64,000 nucleotides of DNA. It comes from Bog-756 sp963812885. Its GTDB lineage: Bacteria > Actinomycetota > Acidimicrobiia > Acidimicrobiales > RAAP-2. The notes below the pieces were generated by a model. That model was given only the letters and a program-made list of their open reading frames with translations, was not told the DNA's origin and did no database searches. How positions within the stretch are numbered: the first letter of the stretch is position 1; every line of letters begins with the position of its first letter. A program made the position numbers and the translations under genes. Below, piece by piece: positions 10,556-19,083 of this stretch. Location: positions 310,001 through 374,000 of the forward strand of contig CAWEWZ010000002.1 of NCBI GenBank assembly GCA_963812885.1, given 5' to 3'.

Positions 10556-11668
10556 ATGACTACCTTCCAGACCGAGTTCAGCGAGTCGGAGCTTCTTGCC
10601 GATCACGAAATCGTCGAACCGCTGATCGCCCAGGGCGTGCGCTGCCATGGCGGATTCGACGAACAGGGCAATTATGTTTCGCCGCGGACGAAGTTCCGGG
10701 TGCCGGCCATCGAGGCGTGGGAGGAGCAGCGGGTCGAGCAGTTCTCGACACCGATCGTCGACGTCCCTCTCGACACCTGGCCGGAGAACTTCCCCAACGT
10801 CGAGCAGTCGAAGTTCCTCATCCGCCAGGGTGCACCTGAACCGATCATCACCGCGTTGACCCGTATCGGCACCGTCGAGGGATTCGGGGCCATGTTGAGG
10901 ATCCTCCCGACGCCGGATTTCTCCCGCTGCTTCGAAGAGGACATCAACGGGACGGCCATCGCCCACATCGACCACGGCCTCTTCGAGGCGCACGCCCGCG
11001 ACGAGGCCGGCTACGGAGATCTGGCCGGGCACAACCGGATGTGGTTCGTGGCCCGGGACATCGCCTTCGATCACCCGGCCACCGACGACCTGACGGCGCG
11101 GATGCTCGAGCGAATGGGCATCGACCCGAAACCCAAAACCGCGGCACAGGTCGAACAGGCCCAGCGGGCGGCGATGAGCAACCGGGTCCTGCCCGACGAC
11201 ATCGAGTACACCCTCGAAACCGTCGTCGACCGGATGATCGGCCTCCTGCTCATCGAGGTCTCCGCCTTTCACGGATTCCGGTGGGCCGAGGCGGTGTTGG
11301 CCGACCGCGACCTCGTGGCCGGCGACGGGGAGGCGGCGGATCTCATCTCCTACATCCGGTCAGACGAGTCTCCTCACGTGGCGTGGCTCCGGACCGCCAT
11401 CTCCGAGATGCGCGACCGGACGTGGATGGGGACTGGAGGCCGGACCTATCCCGGAACCGAGATGATCGATCGTTTGTGGAAGCGGGCCATGAGTGACTCG
11501 ATCGTGCTCCGTCGTCGGGAGAACATCAACTTCTTCATGGTCGAGGTCGAGCACACATTGGCTGGACGCTCCAACCGCGGTGACATCGTCGACGAGATGC
11601 TCTCCCTGGGGTCGGTGATCCGGCTGGATGACGGCACGTTCGCCGATCGGCCTGACACCACCGACTGA
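10556..11668 (+). CDS. Conserved hypothetical protein, possibly ferritin-like di-iron
   Basis: A 370-residue soluble protein that I do not recognise by name. ATG 10556 follows a strong AGGGGGAG. Two helical stretches are suggestive of di-iron carboxylate centres: HIDHGLFEAHARDEAG with a following GH, and a helix with IEVSAFHGFRWAE that precedes RSDESPHVAWLR by about 35 residues. The latter gives an E...ExxH pattern like one half of a ferritin/ribonucleotide-reductase-type site. This is inference from spacing alone. The protein is acidic, has no signal peptide or membrane helix, and is intact. Its neighbours are a c-di-GMP enzyme and an LLM oxidoreductase, neither of which fixes a function. 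Confidence 0.6.
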   Translation: MTTFQTEFSESELLADHEIVEPLIAQGVRCHGGFDEQGNYVSPRTKFRVPAIEAWEEQRVEQFSTPIVDVPLDTWPENFPNVEQSKFLIRQGAPEPIITALTRIGTVEGFGAMLRILPTPDFSRCFEEDINGTAIAHIDHGLFEAHARDEAGYGDLAGHNRMWFVARDIAFDHPATDDLTARMLERMGIDPKPKTAAQVEQAQRAAMSNRVLPDDIEYTLETVVDRMIGLLLIEVSAFHGFRWAEAVLADRDLVAGDGEAADLISYIRSDESPHVAWLRTAISEMRDRTWMGTGGRTYPGTEMIDRLWKRAMSDSIVLRRRENINFFMVEVEHTLAGRSNRGDIVDEMLSLGSVIRLDDGTFADRPDTTD

Positions 11669-11722
11669 CCTCGGGCGGCGACTGGAGGCGGGTGGTGATC
11701 GACCGGGTGGTTTCGATCGGAT

Positions 11723-11750
11723 GGTGTCGATCGATCGGTGTCGATCGATC
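11723..11750. repeat. Perfect 14-bp tandem duplication (ggtgtcgatcgatc x2)
   Basis: Two adjacent identical copies of ggtgtcgatcgatc lie in the 11669-11909 intergenic stretch, each containing the palindrome CGATCG. A related sequence (tttcgatcgg) lies just before. This could be a regulator-binding site for the downstream genes or a simple duplication. Confidence 0.6.
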
Positions 11751-11782
11751 AGACGTCGGCCGCCCCGGAAATCGCCCGATGG

Positions 11783-11788
11783 TAGCTT
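11783..11788 (+). promoter_or_regulatory. Putative leaderless -10 (TAGCTT) of a short leader ORF
   Basis: TAGCTT ends six bases before GTG 11795, the same arrangement as at many other starts in the window. Confidence 0.4.
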
Positions 11789-11794
11789 CGGATG

Positions 11795-11878
11795 GTGACC
11801 CGACTCCTGGCGTTCCGGCCCGCCACCGACCTACCCACTTCCCCTACGACAGGCCCTCCCGGTGATCCCGGGCACTGA
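11795..11878 (+). CDS. Possible 27-codon leader peptide
   Basis: A short frame, GTG to TGA, of 27 codons (begins VTRLLAFRPA; rich in Pro and Thr) sits directly behind a leaderless-type -10 and ends 31 bases before the LLM oxidoreductase start. It could be a leader peptide whose translation affects the next gene, or merely the 5' region of that mRNA. No homology is claimed. The only evidence is its placement. Confidence 0.25.
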   Translation: MTRLLAFRPATDLPTSPTTGPPGDPGH

Positions 11879-11909
11879 CGTCCCCGGTCGCCCGTCGGGA
11901 GGGACGTCA

Positions 11910-13272
11910 GTGAAATTCGGGATCTTCTACGAGCACCAGCTGCCCCGTCCCTGGACCGAGACCAGCGAGCAGCAGCTCATCTCGGATGCCCTTGATCAGA
12001 TCGAGCTGGCCGACCGGCTGGGAGTGCAGTACCTGTGGGAGGTGGAGCATCACTTCTTGGAGGAGTACTCCCACTCGAGCGCCCCCGAGGTCTTCCTGGC
12101 CGCAGCCAGCCAGCGGACCCAGCGAATGCGCATCGGCCACGGCGTGGTCCAGACCGCCCCCGGCTACAACCATCCGGCCCGCATCGCCGAGCGGATCGCC
12201 ATGTTGGACCTGGTCTCGAACGGCAGAGTCGAGTTCGGTACCGGGGAATCGTCGTCCGAGGCGGAGTTGGCCGGCTTCGGCGTCGACCGGGAGACCAAGC
12301 GGGACGCCTGGCTGGAGGGCCTGGAGGTCGCCATCCGGTGCATGACGGAGACCCCGTTCGGCGGAGTTGCCGGGCGTTTCGTGACCATGCCGCCCCGCAA
12401 CGTCATCCCCAAGCCCGTGCAGAAGCCCCATCCGCCGCTGTGGGTGGCGTGCAGCCGACGGGACACCATCCTGCTCGCCGCCGAGAAGGGGATCGGGGCA
12501 CTGAGCTTCGCCTTCATCGAACCCGAAGACGCCCGGCAGTGGGTGGACGACTACGAAGGCGTGCTCCGCGACCGCTGCGTCCCCGTCGGGCTCTCGGTCA
12601 ATCCCCAGGTGGCGTGCGTCACGTCCATGATGTGTGCGCCGGAAGGAAGAGGATGCCCTGGCCCGTGGGTTGGAGGGGGCCAACTTCTTCGGGTATTCGC
12701 TCGCCCACTTCTACGTCTTCGGAGACCATGTCCCGGCCCGGACCGATGTGTGGGAGGAATTCCTCGAACGCCGCGGCAAGATGGGGTACTCCCCCGAGGC
12801 CGGGCTGGCCACAGAGCAGCAGGTGCTGGGGGCCAAGGTGGCCGCCGGGGACCAGACCGGCCTCCGGGGCGCCATCGGCACCCCGGAGCAGCTGCGTGAA
12901 TTCCTCCGGCGGTACGAGGAGGCCGGCGTGGACCAACTCATCTTCGTCATGCAGGCCGGGCACAACCGACACGAGCACATCATGGAGTCGATCGAACTGT
13001 TCGGCAACGAGGTACTCCCCGAGTTCATCGAACGGGACGAGATGGCCAGCAGGAAGAAAGCGGCCAAATGGGAACCCATCGTGGAGCAGGCCCTGGCCCG
13101 GCGGGTGCACAGTGATCCGGTCATGCCGGAGGACTACGTGATGCGGGCGCTCCCCAAGCAGATGGTCGAGGCAATGGACAGTGAGCCGGCCCAGCAATGG
13201 CTCGAGCAGTTGGCCGACAAACAGGCCGCCGGTATCGCCGACGAGGATTTCCAGCGCCTGGTGGACGGATAA
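11910..13272 (+). CDS. LLM-class flavin-dependent oxidoreductase (frameshifted)
   Basis: A luciferase-like monooxygenase-fold enzyme of about 453 residues using FMN or F420. The N-terminal part reads KFGIFYEHQLPRPW, LWEVEHHFLEEYSHS and RIGHGVVQTAPGYNHPARIAER, all typical of the TIM-barrel family. After a one-base shift near 12640 it continues with GANFFGYSLAHFYVFGDH and a C-terminal extension. The length fits the long luciferase-like subgroup seen in actinomycetes that handle steroids or other hydrophobic compounds (family knowledge, not proof). GTG 11910 is set by GGGAGGG at 11897-11903. The total length is a multiple of three plus one, consistent with a single inserted base. Confidence 0.82.
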
Positions 13273-13329
13273 CGACCGGCGACAGCGGGTTCCGATCGAC
13301 CCGCGGCGCCCCGGACGGCAACGAGGAAT

Positions 13330-13335
13330 TACGCT
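13330..13335 (+). promoter_or_regulatory. Putative leaderless -10 (TACGCT) of copper operon
   Basis: TACGCT ends six bases before GTG 13342, with no ribosome-binding site. It would drive the HMA protein and the copper ATPase together. Confidence 0.5.
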
Positions 13336-13341
13336 GGATGG

Positions 13342-13653
13342 GTGGCCTCGCCCCCTGACACCCCGGCTCCAGCCCCGGATCCGGCCTTCCCGGGCCCGGG
13401 GCGCACCGTGTCGGAGCCCGGGCCGGCACCGGAGCCGACGGCGACGGCCGAGTTCGGGGTGGCGGGCATGCACTGCGGGGCCTGCGTGCTCCTCATCGAA
13501 GAGGTGCTCGCTGACCGGGCCGGGGTTCGGTCGGCGGCCGTCGATCTCGAATCGGGTCGGGCAACCGTCGACTACGACCCCTCGCGGCTCGGAGTCGACG
13601 AGCTGCGGGCCACCATCGAAGAGGCCGGGTACCCGGCCACGCCGGTCGGCTAG
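13342..13653 (+). CDS. Heavy-metal-associated (HMA) domain protein, CopZ-like
   Basis: A 103-residue protein. The first 35 residues are Pro/Ala-rich and probably disordered; the rest is one HMA ferredoxin-like domain. The metal loop is GMHCGAC, in which the usual GMTCxxC threonine is replaced by histidine. It probably binds Cu(I) and delivers it to the ATPase encoded 17 bases downstream, whose own HMA domain carries the same GMHCGAC loop. Shared loop sequence and adjacency make a chaperone-pump pair likely. An alternative is a regulatory metal buffer. Confidence 0.85.
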   Translation: MASPPDTPAPAPDPAFPGPGRTVSEPGPAPEPTATAEFGVAGMHCGACVLLIEEVLADRAGVRSAAVDLESGRATVDYDPSRLGVDELRATIEEAGYPATPVG

Positions 13654-13670
13654 GAGCAGCGCCGGCACCG

Positions 13671-16343
13671 ATGCTCACCGCACCCACCGAGCCACCGCTC
13701 TCCGTCGACGGGGAGGATCCGCCACTGGTCACCGCCGAGCTCGAGTTGGGCGGCATGCACTGCGGCGCCTGCGCCGCCCGCATCCAACGATCCCTGGATC
13801 GCCTTCCGGCCGTCGCCAGTGCGTCGGTCAACCTGGCCACGACTCGCGCCTTCATCTCCTACGATCCGGGACGGCTGGACCAGGACGATCTGTGCCGGGC
13901 GGTGTCCGCGGTGGGCTATTCGGCCTCGCCGGTCGACCCGGCAACCGACGGCCGCGATGAGGACTCCGACCACTGGGGAAGACGGGCGGCGATCTCCTGG
14001 CCGCTGGCCATCGCCGCACTGGTCGTGGCCTTGGCCGCCCCGGAGACAGCGTTCGCCGGCTGGACCGTCCTGGCTCTCGGGATCATCGTCGAGATCGCCG
14101 GTGGTTGGCCCTTCCTCCGCGACAGTGCGCGGTTGCTCCGGCACGGTGCCACCAGCATGGACACCCTCATCGCGCTGGGCACCCTGGCCGCATTGGCCGT
14201 CAGCGCCGTCGAAGCGATCGCCCTGGGCGGCCGCCACCTCCACCTCGGAGGGAGCGGGGCATTCGCCGCCCGGCTGCACGGAGTCATGGCGCCCCTCATC
14301 ATCGCCATCCTGGTGACCGGGCGGGCCGTCGAGTCCAAAGCTCGTGCTCGAGCGGCTCGGGCCATGCACTCGCTCCTCTCGCTACGGCCGCCGACGGCAC
14401 GGGTCGTGGCCCGGGAGGATGACGACGCCGGGGAGCTGGTTGCTCCAGAGAGTGTCCCGGTCGGCGCGCTGGTGCGGGTGAGGCCGGGCGAGGCCATTCC
14501 CCTCGACGGGACGGTGGTGTCGGGCTGGTCACCGGTCGACGAATCGATGCTCACCGGTGAACCTCTTCCTGTGGACCGGGGGATCGGGGACCCGGTGACC
14601 GGAGGGACCCGCAGCGGCGGGGGTGTGCTGGTGATCCGCGTCGGGGCAGTGGCCGCCGAATCGGTCCTGGCCCGGCTCCAGCGCCTGGTCGACGATGCCC
14701 AGCGGGACAAGGCGCCCCTGCAGCGCATCGCCGACCGCATCAGCGGCGTCTTCGTGCCCGCGGTCCTCGTCGGTTCCGCGGTCACCTTCCTGATCTGGTG
14801 GCTGGTCATCGGGAACCTGGGGCGAGCTGTCCTCAGTGGACTGGCGGTGCTCCTGGTGGCCTGCCCCTGCGCCATGGGGCTGGCCGCGCCGGTGGCCATG
14901 ATGGTCGGCTGCGGCCGGGCTGCGGCAATGGGCATCTTCGTCCGCAGCGGCGACGTGCTCGAGCGCCTGGCCAAGGTGACCCGGGTGGTCTTCGACAAGA
15001 CGGGAACCCTCACCGAACGTCACGCCGAGGTGACCCTGGTGGCCGGAGCCACCGGCACGTCCAAGGACGAGGTGCTGTCGTTGGCGGCGTCGGTGGAGGC
15101 GGAGAATGAGCACCCGATTGCGGTGGCCATCTTGGCGGCAGCCCCCGCCGGTTCCCCGGCCACCGATGTTCGGTCTGTCCCGGGGTCGGGCGTGGTCGGG
15201 GTCGTCGGAGGCCGCAGGATCGAAGTCTCCCGGTTGGTCCCGGCCCGATTGCCGGTCTCGCTCCGGGATACCGCCGCCGAACGATTCGAGCGGGGCGAGA
15301 CGGTCGTCATGGTGGAGCGAGACGACCAGACCATCGGAGTGATCGCTCTCAACACGCCCCTCAGGAGCGAGGCCAAGCCGGCCGTCGCCCATCTCCGTTC
15401 GATGGGTCTCCCGTCGGCCGTGCTCAGCGGCGACAGTGAGCCTGCTGTCCGTACCGTGGCCGCCGAACTGGGCATCGCCGAGGCCGAGAGTGGCCTGAGC
15501 CCGGCCGGCAAGGTCGAGGCCCTGGCCGCCATGCGCAGAGATTCGCAGCAGGTGGTGATGGTCGGTGACGGGGTCAACGATGCGCCGGCGCTGGCCGCGG
15601 CTGACGTCGGCTGCGCCATTGGAAGCGGATCAGAGGCCGCCCTGGCCAACAGTGACCTCGCCCTCCTGGGCAACGACCTCCAGGGGGTCCCCGCGGCGAT
15701 CGGCGTGGCCGTGTCGACCTACTCCGTCATCAGGCAGAACTTCGGTTGGGCCATGGGCTACAACGTCGCCGCGCTTCCCCTGGCTGCCTTCGGGCTCCTC
15801 GATCCCCTGGTGGCGGCGGTGGCCATGGGACTGTCCAGCCTGATCGTGGTGCTCAACAGCCTGCGGCTGACCAGGCTCGGCCGGACCGGCCTGTCCCACG
15901 TGGGCACGGCGCGCTCGGTCCATGGCCGACGGGGTCTGATTGTCTCGGTGGCGCTCCCGGTCGTCCTGTTCGCCGGCTTGATCCTGGTCAGCCAGGCGGT
16001 ATCCCCCGCCCGCGGCCAATCGCTGTTGCCGACCCTCCCCTCGATCACGACGACCGGTGTGCCCGGCGGGGGGTCGGTGGAGAGCTATCTCGACCCGGGT
16101 GGGGTGGGCGTGAATCAGTTCCATGTCATCTTCAGCGGTTCAGCGTCAGAACGGGCCTCGGTCCTCCCGCACGTCACCGCCAGCCTCGACGGGGCGACCG
16201 CTCAGGTCCTCCGGCAGCTGAAGGTCAGCCCTGGCCACTACACCGACTTCGTGGTCACCTCCCGCGGCCGGTGGCGCTTCCACGTGACAGGCACCTTCGG
16301 CGGGAGGCCGTTCTCGTTCACGGTGAGCCGCTCCGTTTCCTGA
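13671..16343 (+). CDS. Copper-translocating P1B-type ATPase with extra C-terminal domain
   Basis: An 890-residue ATP-driven Cu(I) exporter in the inner membrane. In order: an HMA domain (GMHCGAC, C31/C34); two N-terminal helices and further membrane segments; the actuator TGEP (near 14555); the ion-binding CPC motif (C398, C400); the phosphorylation site DKTGT (D442); the nucleotide-domain motif EHP (ENEHPIAVAIL); GDGVNDAPAL; and the last helix pair with YN and MGLSS, typical of copper pumps. Unusually, after a further hydrophobic segment (about residues 755-780) there is a tail of about 110 residues predicted to lie outside the membrane. It ends LKVSPGHYTDF...GRWRFHVTGTF, resembling YtkA/CopD C-terminal Ig-like domains. 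Co-transcribed with the HMA protein. Confidence 0.93.
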   Translation: MLTAPTEPPLSVDGEDPPLVTAELELGGMHCGACAARIQRSLDRLPAVASASVNLATTRAFISYDPGRLDQDDLCRAVSAVGYSASPVDPATDGRDEDSDHWGRRAAISWPLAIAALVVALAAPETAFAGWTVLALGIIVEIAGGWPFLRDSARLLRHGATSMDTLIALGTLAALAVSAVEAIALGGRHLHLGGSGAFAARLHGVMAPLIIAILVTGRAVESKARARAARAMHSLLSLRPPTARVVAREDDDAGELVAPESVPVGALVRVRPGEAIPLDGTVVSGWSPVDESMLTGEPLPVDRGIGDPVTGGTRSGGGVLVIRVGAVAAESVLARLQRLVDDAQRDKAPLQRIADRISGVFVPAVLVGSAVTFLIWWLVIGNLGRAVLSGLAVLLVACPCAMGLAAPVAMMVGCGRAAAMGIFVRSGDVLERLAKVTRVVFDKTGTLTERHAEVTLVAGATGTSKDEVLSLAASVEAENEHPIAVAILAAAPAGSPATDVRSVPGSGVVGVVGGRRIEVSRLVPARLPVSLRDTAAERFERGETVVMVERDDQTIGVIALNTPLRSEAKPAVAHLRSMGLPSAVLSGDSEPAVRTVAAELGIAEAESGLSPAGKVEALAAMRRDSQQVVMVGDGVNDAPALAAADVGCAIGSGSEAALANSDLALLGNDLQGVPAAIGVAVSTYSVIRQNFGWAMGYNVAALPLAAFGLLDPLVAAVAMGLSSLIVVLNSLRLTRLGRTGLSHVGTARSVHGRRGLIVSVALPVVLFAGLILVSQAVSPARGQSLLPTLPSITTTGVPGGGSVESYLDPGGVGVNQFHVIFSGSASERASVLPHVTASLDGATAQVLRQLKVSPGHYTDFVVTSRGRWRFHVTGTFGGRPFSFTVSRSVS

Positions 16344-16395
16344 GGCCGACACCACTCCACCGGTTCAGCGGGGGCGACTCCATGGGGCGACCCCG

Positions 16396-16932
16396 TCAAT
16401 CTCCGGACCAGCACCCCAGGATGACATCGCCTACGGTGACGGCCACATCGCCGGAGCTGGTTGCCGGCACGCCGAATTGGGGCGGCAGACCGGAGATGGC
16501 GACCAACAACACCTTCCAGTCCTTGCGCACAACGATCGAGCCGTCGGTGGTCTGGAACGCGCCCTGACCGAGTCCCTGCAGATTCCGTTTCTTGCCCATC
16601 CGGGTGGCCAGCCCGTTGAAGTAGGCGAGCGTCTGGCTCCAACTGGACAGCTCCTTGATCGACAGGGTCATCGATCCGCTCGGATACGTATATCGGCAGA
16701 CGTAGAGATGATCGGCCCAGGTCGGTGTGGATACCGTCGCTGTCTCCCCCAGCGCGGAGGCCAGTTCGTGTTGCGCCTCCCTCTCGCACACCATTTTGGC
16801 GATCTCCGACGGATGCGCTCCGGCGGGCAGGGGTGCCTTGGTGGTCGGGGTCGCGTTGGAACCGGTGGTCGCCGTCGAGCATCCGGCACCCAGCATGGCG
16901 ATGACCGCGATCACGAGTACCCGACTGCGCAC
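16396..16932 (-). CDS. Secreted lipoprotein of unknown function
   Basis: A 178-residue exported protein. An N-terminal signal of about 18 residues ends in the lipobox LGAGC, so the cysteine should be lipidated. The mature part begins with a Thr/Ser linker and is a compact domain containing two internal cysteines (MVCERE, HLYVCRYTY) and a final CW near the end. It resembles actinobacterial DUF3558-like small lipoproteins only in general layout and I do not assign it. GTG 16932 follows a leaderless-type -10. It converges on the copper ATPase gene (52 bases between stops), so copper-related expression is not implied. Confidence 0.75.
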   Translation of the reverse strand: MRSRVLVIAVIAMLGAGCSTATTGSNATPTTKAPLPAGAHPSEIAKMVCEREAQHELASALGETATVSTPTWADHLYVCRYTYPSGSMTLSIKELSSWSQTLAYFNGLATRMGKKRNLQGLGQGAFQTTDGSIVVRKDWKVLLVAISGLPPQFGVPATSSGDVAVTVGDVILGCWSGD

Positions 16933-16938
16933 GACTTG

Positions 16939-16944
16939 AGGGTA
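16939..16944 (-). promoter_or_regulatory. Putative leaderless -10 (TACCCT) of lipoprotein gene
   Basis: On the minus strand TACCCT ends exactly six bases before GTG 16932. Confidence 0.5.
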
Positions 16945-16968
16945 CCAGTCTCGATCGATTTCCCCAGG

Positions 16969-18243
16969 TCAGCTGCATCGGATCGGTGAGTCGGGCGATC
17001 CCGGTGGCCCCGCCCGTCCGGGTGGTTCGAGGACGCAGACGAGTTCGACGTGCTCGGTCATCGGGAACAGGTCATACCCGCGCAACGATCGGATCGTCCA
17101 CCGGGCATGAAGCATCACGCGGAGATCCCGCGAGAAGGTGGCCGGGTCGCAGGACACGTAGGCGATGCGACGGGGTGGGGGGTCCAGCGATGCCAACGCC
17201 TGCATCACCGGCCTCCCGGCACCCTCGCGGGCGGGGTCGAGGACGACCACATCGGGCGACCCCACCGTTCGGGCCACCGACTCGGCACTCACCTCCGATC
17301 GCACGATCCTGACCTGGGGAAAGCCCATGGTGTTCCGGGTTGCGTCGACGCACGCCCGACGGCTGCGCTCGAGGGCCAGCACCGCTCCGGCGGGTCCGAC
17401 CGCCCTGGCCAAGGGGACCGAGAACAGGCCGGCACCCGAGAACAGATCGACGGCCCGCTCCCCCTCCCTCGGCTCGAGACCTTCGAGCACGCATCGGGTG
17501 AGGTGGGCGGCTGCTCCGGGATGGACCTGCCAGAAAACACCGGCGCTGACCTCGAATCCATGACCGAGCACCTCGAACCTCGACCGCCGTGGTCCCCGCA
17601 CCGAACGTCCGTTGACGACGAGGCCCCCGTCGGTGTCCGGCTCGGCATCGAGTCTCTTGCGCCCCGTCTCGACCGAGACGACCGGGGGGCCGCCGTCGGG
17701 CGTGGCCGTCACCTCGACGTGATGCGCCCCCCTCCACCGGGACGACCCGACCCCGACCCGGTTCACGGCCGCCGATGCGATCGGGCACTGGTCGACCGGT
17801 TCGATGTCGTGGGACCGATGCCGGTGGAATCCGACCCGACCGGCGGGATCGACGGCGAACCTGACCCGGGTCCTCCATCCCAGCCCGTCGGACGCACCAT
17901 CGACCGCCTCTACCGCCACCTCCCGATCGATCCCGGCCACCCGCCGCAGCTGTTCGGACACCAGCGTCGCCTTGAGGTCCCGCTGGGCCGCCAGCGAGAC
18001 GTGCTGCCAGTCGCACCCCCCACACCGCCCCGGCCCGGCGTGGGGACATGCCGGTTCGACCCGGTCTCCGGACGGCTCGAGCACCTGCACCGCGTCGGCT
18101 CGCAGGAACGACGGCGATTCGTCGGTCACTTCGGCCACGACCCGCTCGCCCGGGAGGGCGTGGCGGACAAAGACCACCCGCCCGTCCTCCGCCCGGGCCA
18201 CGCACCCCCCACCGGCGGCGATGGCTCCGGTCACGAGCTCCAT
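16969..18243 (-). CDS. Class I SAM-dependent RNA m5U methyltransferase, TrmA/RlmD family
   Basis: A 424-residue RNA uracil-C5 methyltransferase. An N-terminal TRAM-like domain (LVTGAIAAGGGCVARAEDG) is followed by a 4Fe-4S site built from CPHAGPGRCGGCDW plus a later cysteine (DQCPIAS). The C-terminal Rossmann domain has DLFSGAGLFSVPLAR for SAM, DPAREGAG, and the catalytic block YVSCDPATFSRDL with the nucleophilic cysteine. It probably methylates a uridine in rRNA or tRNA; which one cannot be told. ATG 18243 is chosen over ATG 18249 because GGGAG sits six bases before it. It is divergent from the nitroreductase. Confidence 0.88.
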   Translation of the reverse strand: MELVTGAIAAGGGCVARAEDGRVVFVRHALPGERVVAEVTDESPSFLRADAVQVLEPSGDRVEPACPHAGPGRCGGCDWQHVSLAAQRDLKATLVSEQLRRVAGIDREVAVEAVDGASDGLGWRTRVRFAVDPAGRVGFHRHRSHDIEPVDQCPIASAAVNRVGVGSSRWRGAHHVEVTATPDGGPPVVSVETGRKRLDAEPDTDGGLVVNGRSVRGPRRSRFEVLGHGFEVSAGVFWQVHPGAAAHLTRCVLEGLEPREGERAVDLFSGAGLFSVPLARAVGPAGAVLALERSRRACVDATRNTMGFPQVRIVRSEVSAESVARTVGSPDVVVLDPAREGAGRPVMQALASLDPPPRRIAYVSCDPATFSRDLRVMLHARWTIRSLRGYDLFPMTEHVELVCVLEPPGRAGPPGSPDSPIRCS

Positions 18244-18356
18244 CACCATCTCCCGGTCATAGCAGGTCGCTCGGGGATACGGTGAAGCGACACGACGGCA
18301 GCGCCGCCGCCGATGAGGGTGCCGGCACGCCGGACCGCGCCGAAGAGGGAGGGAAC

Positions 18357-19019
18357 GTGGACATCGAGGAAGCGCTGTACACGACCAGAGCGATGCGACG
18401 GGTGCGACCCGATCCGGTGCCACTCGACGTGCAGGAGAAGATCCTCGACGCAGCCATCAGGGCCCCGACGGGTGGAAACGCCCAGAACTGGAAATTTCTC
18501 CTGGTCGACGACCCCGAGGTGATCGGGCGTATCGGGCCCCTCTACCGCGATTCCATCGAGCAGCTGTGGACGACCATCTATGCCGATCGTCTGGCCGCGG
18601 CAGCCGAGAACCCCGAAGCGGACGAGAGCATCGAGATGGTCAAGGTGCAACGGTCGGCGCAGTGGTTGGCCGATCACTTCGAGGAGGTGCCGTTGTACCT
18701 GTTCGGCTTCGTCCTCGCCGATCCGACCGGTGGCTCCATCTTCCCGGCCGTGTGGAGCGCCCAGTTGGCGGCGCGTGGACACGGCGTGGGGAGCTCGCTC
18801 ACCGTGGTCCTCGGGGTCTTCCACCCCGACGAAGTCTTCGAGATCCTCGGTGTCCCCCGTGACCAGCATTGGGTCATGTCCTGCTGCGTGAGCTTCGGGT
18901 ATCCGACCGGAAGGTGGGGAGTGGCGCCCCGCAGACCGGTCCACGAGGTGTCCTACCGCAATCGATGGGGCTCACCGGTCGGATTCGTCGTCGACACCCC
19001 ACTCTGGCCGGCGGGGTAG
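18357..19019 (+). CDS. Nitroreductase family protein
   Basis: A 220-residue FMN-dependent oxidoreductase of the nitroreductase superfamily. The N-terminal ALYTTRAMRRVRPDPVP holds the conserved FMN-phosphate-binding arginines. APTGGNAQNWKF and the C-terminal FGYPTGRWGVAPRRP are family hallmarks. Members reduce nitro groups, quinones or flavins, or dehalogenate; the substrate is unknown. GTG 18357 follows AGGGAGGG. An upstream TACGGT near 18280 may be the promoter, in the gap shared with the divergent methyltransferase gene. Confidence 0.88.
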   Translation: MDIEEALYTTRAMRRVRPDPVPLDVQEKILDAAIRAPTGGNAQNWKFLLVDDPEVIGRIGPLYRDSIEQLWTTIYADRLAAAAENPEADESIEMVKVQRSAQWLADHFEEVPLYLFGFVLADPTGGSIFPAVWSAQLAARGHGVGSSLTVVLGVFHPDEVFEILGVPRDQHWVMSCCVSFGYPTGRWGVAPRRPVHEVSYRNRWGSPVGFVVDTPLWPAG

Positions 19020-19071
19020 CCGCCCGAGCAGGACCGGATTCCGGATCGGGGCATCGGTTCGGCCACCGGGC

Positions 19072-19077
19072 TACTCT
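19072..19077 (+). promoter_or_regulatory. Putative leaderless -10 (TACTCT) of copper monooxygenase
   Basis: TACTCT ends six bases before GTG 19084, and no Shine-Dalgarno sequence lies between. Confidence 0.5.
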
Positions 19078-19083
19078 TGACCC

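Noticed and set aside
11701..11760. Replication origin or DnaA-box cluster suggested by GATCGATC-rich sequence
   Set aside because: No TTATCCACA-like boxes, AT-rich unwinding region or dnaA/dnaN genes are present.
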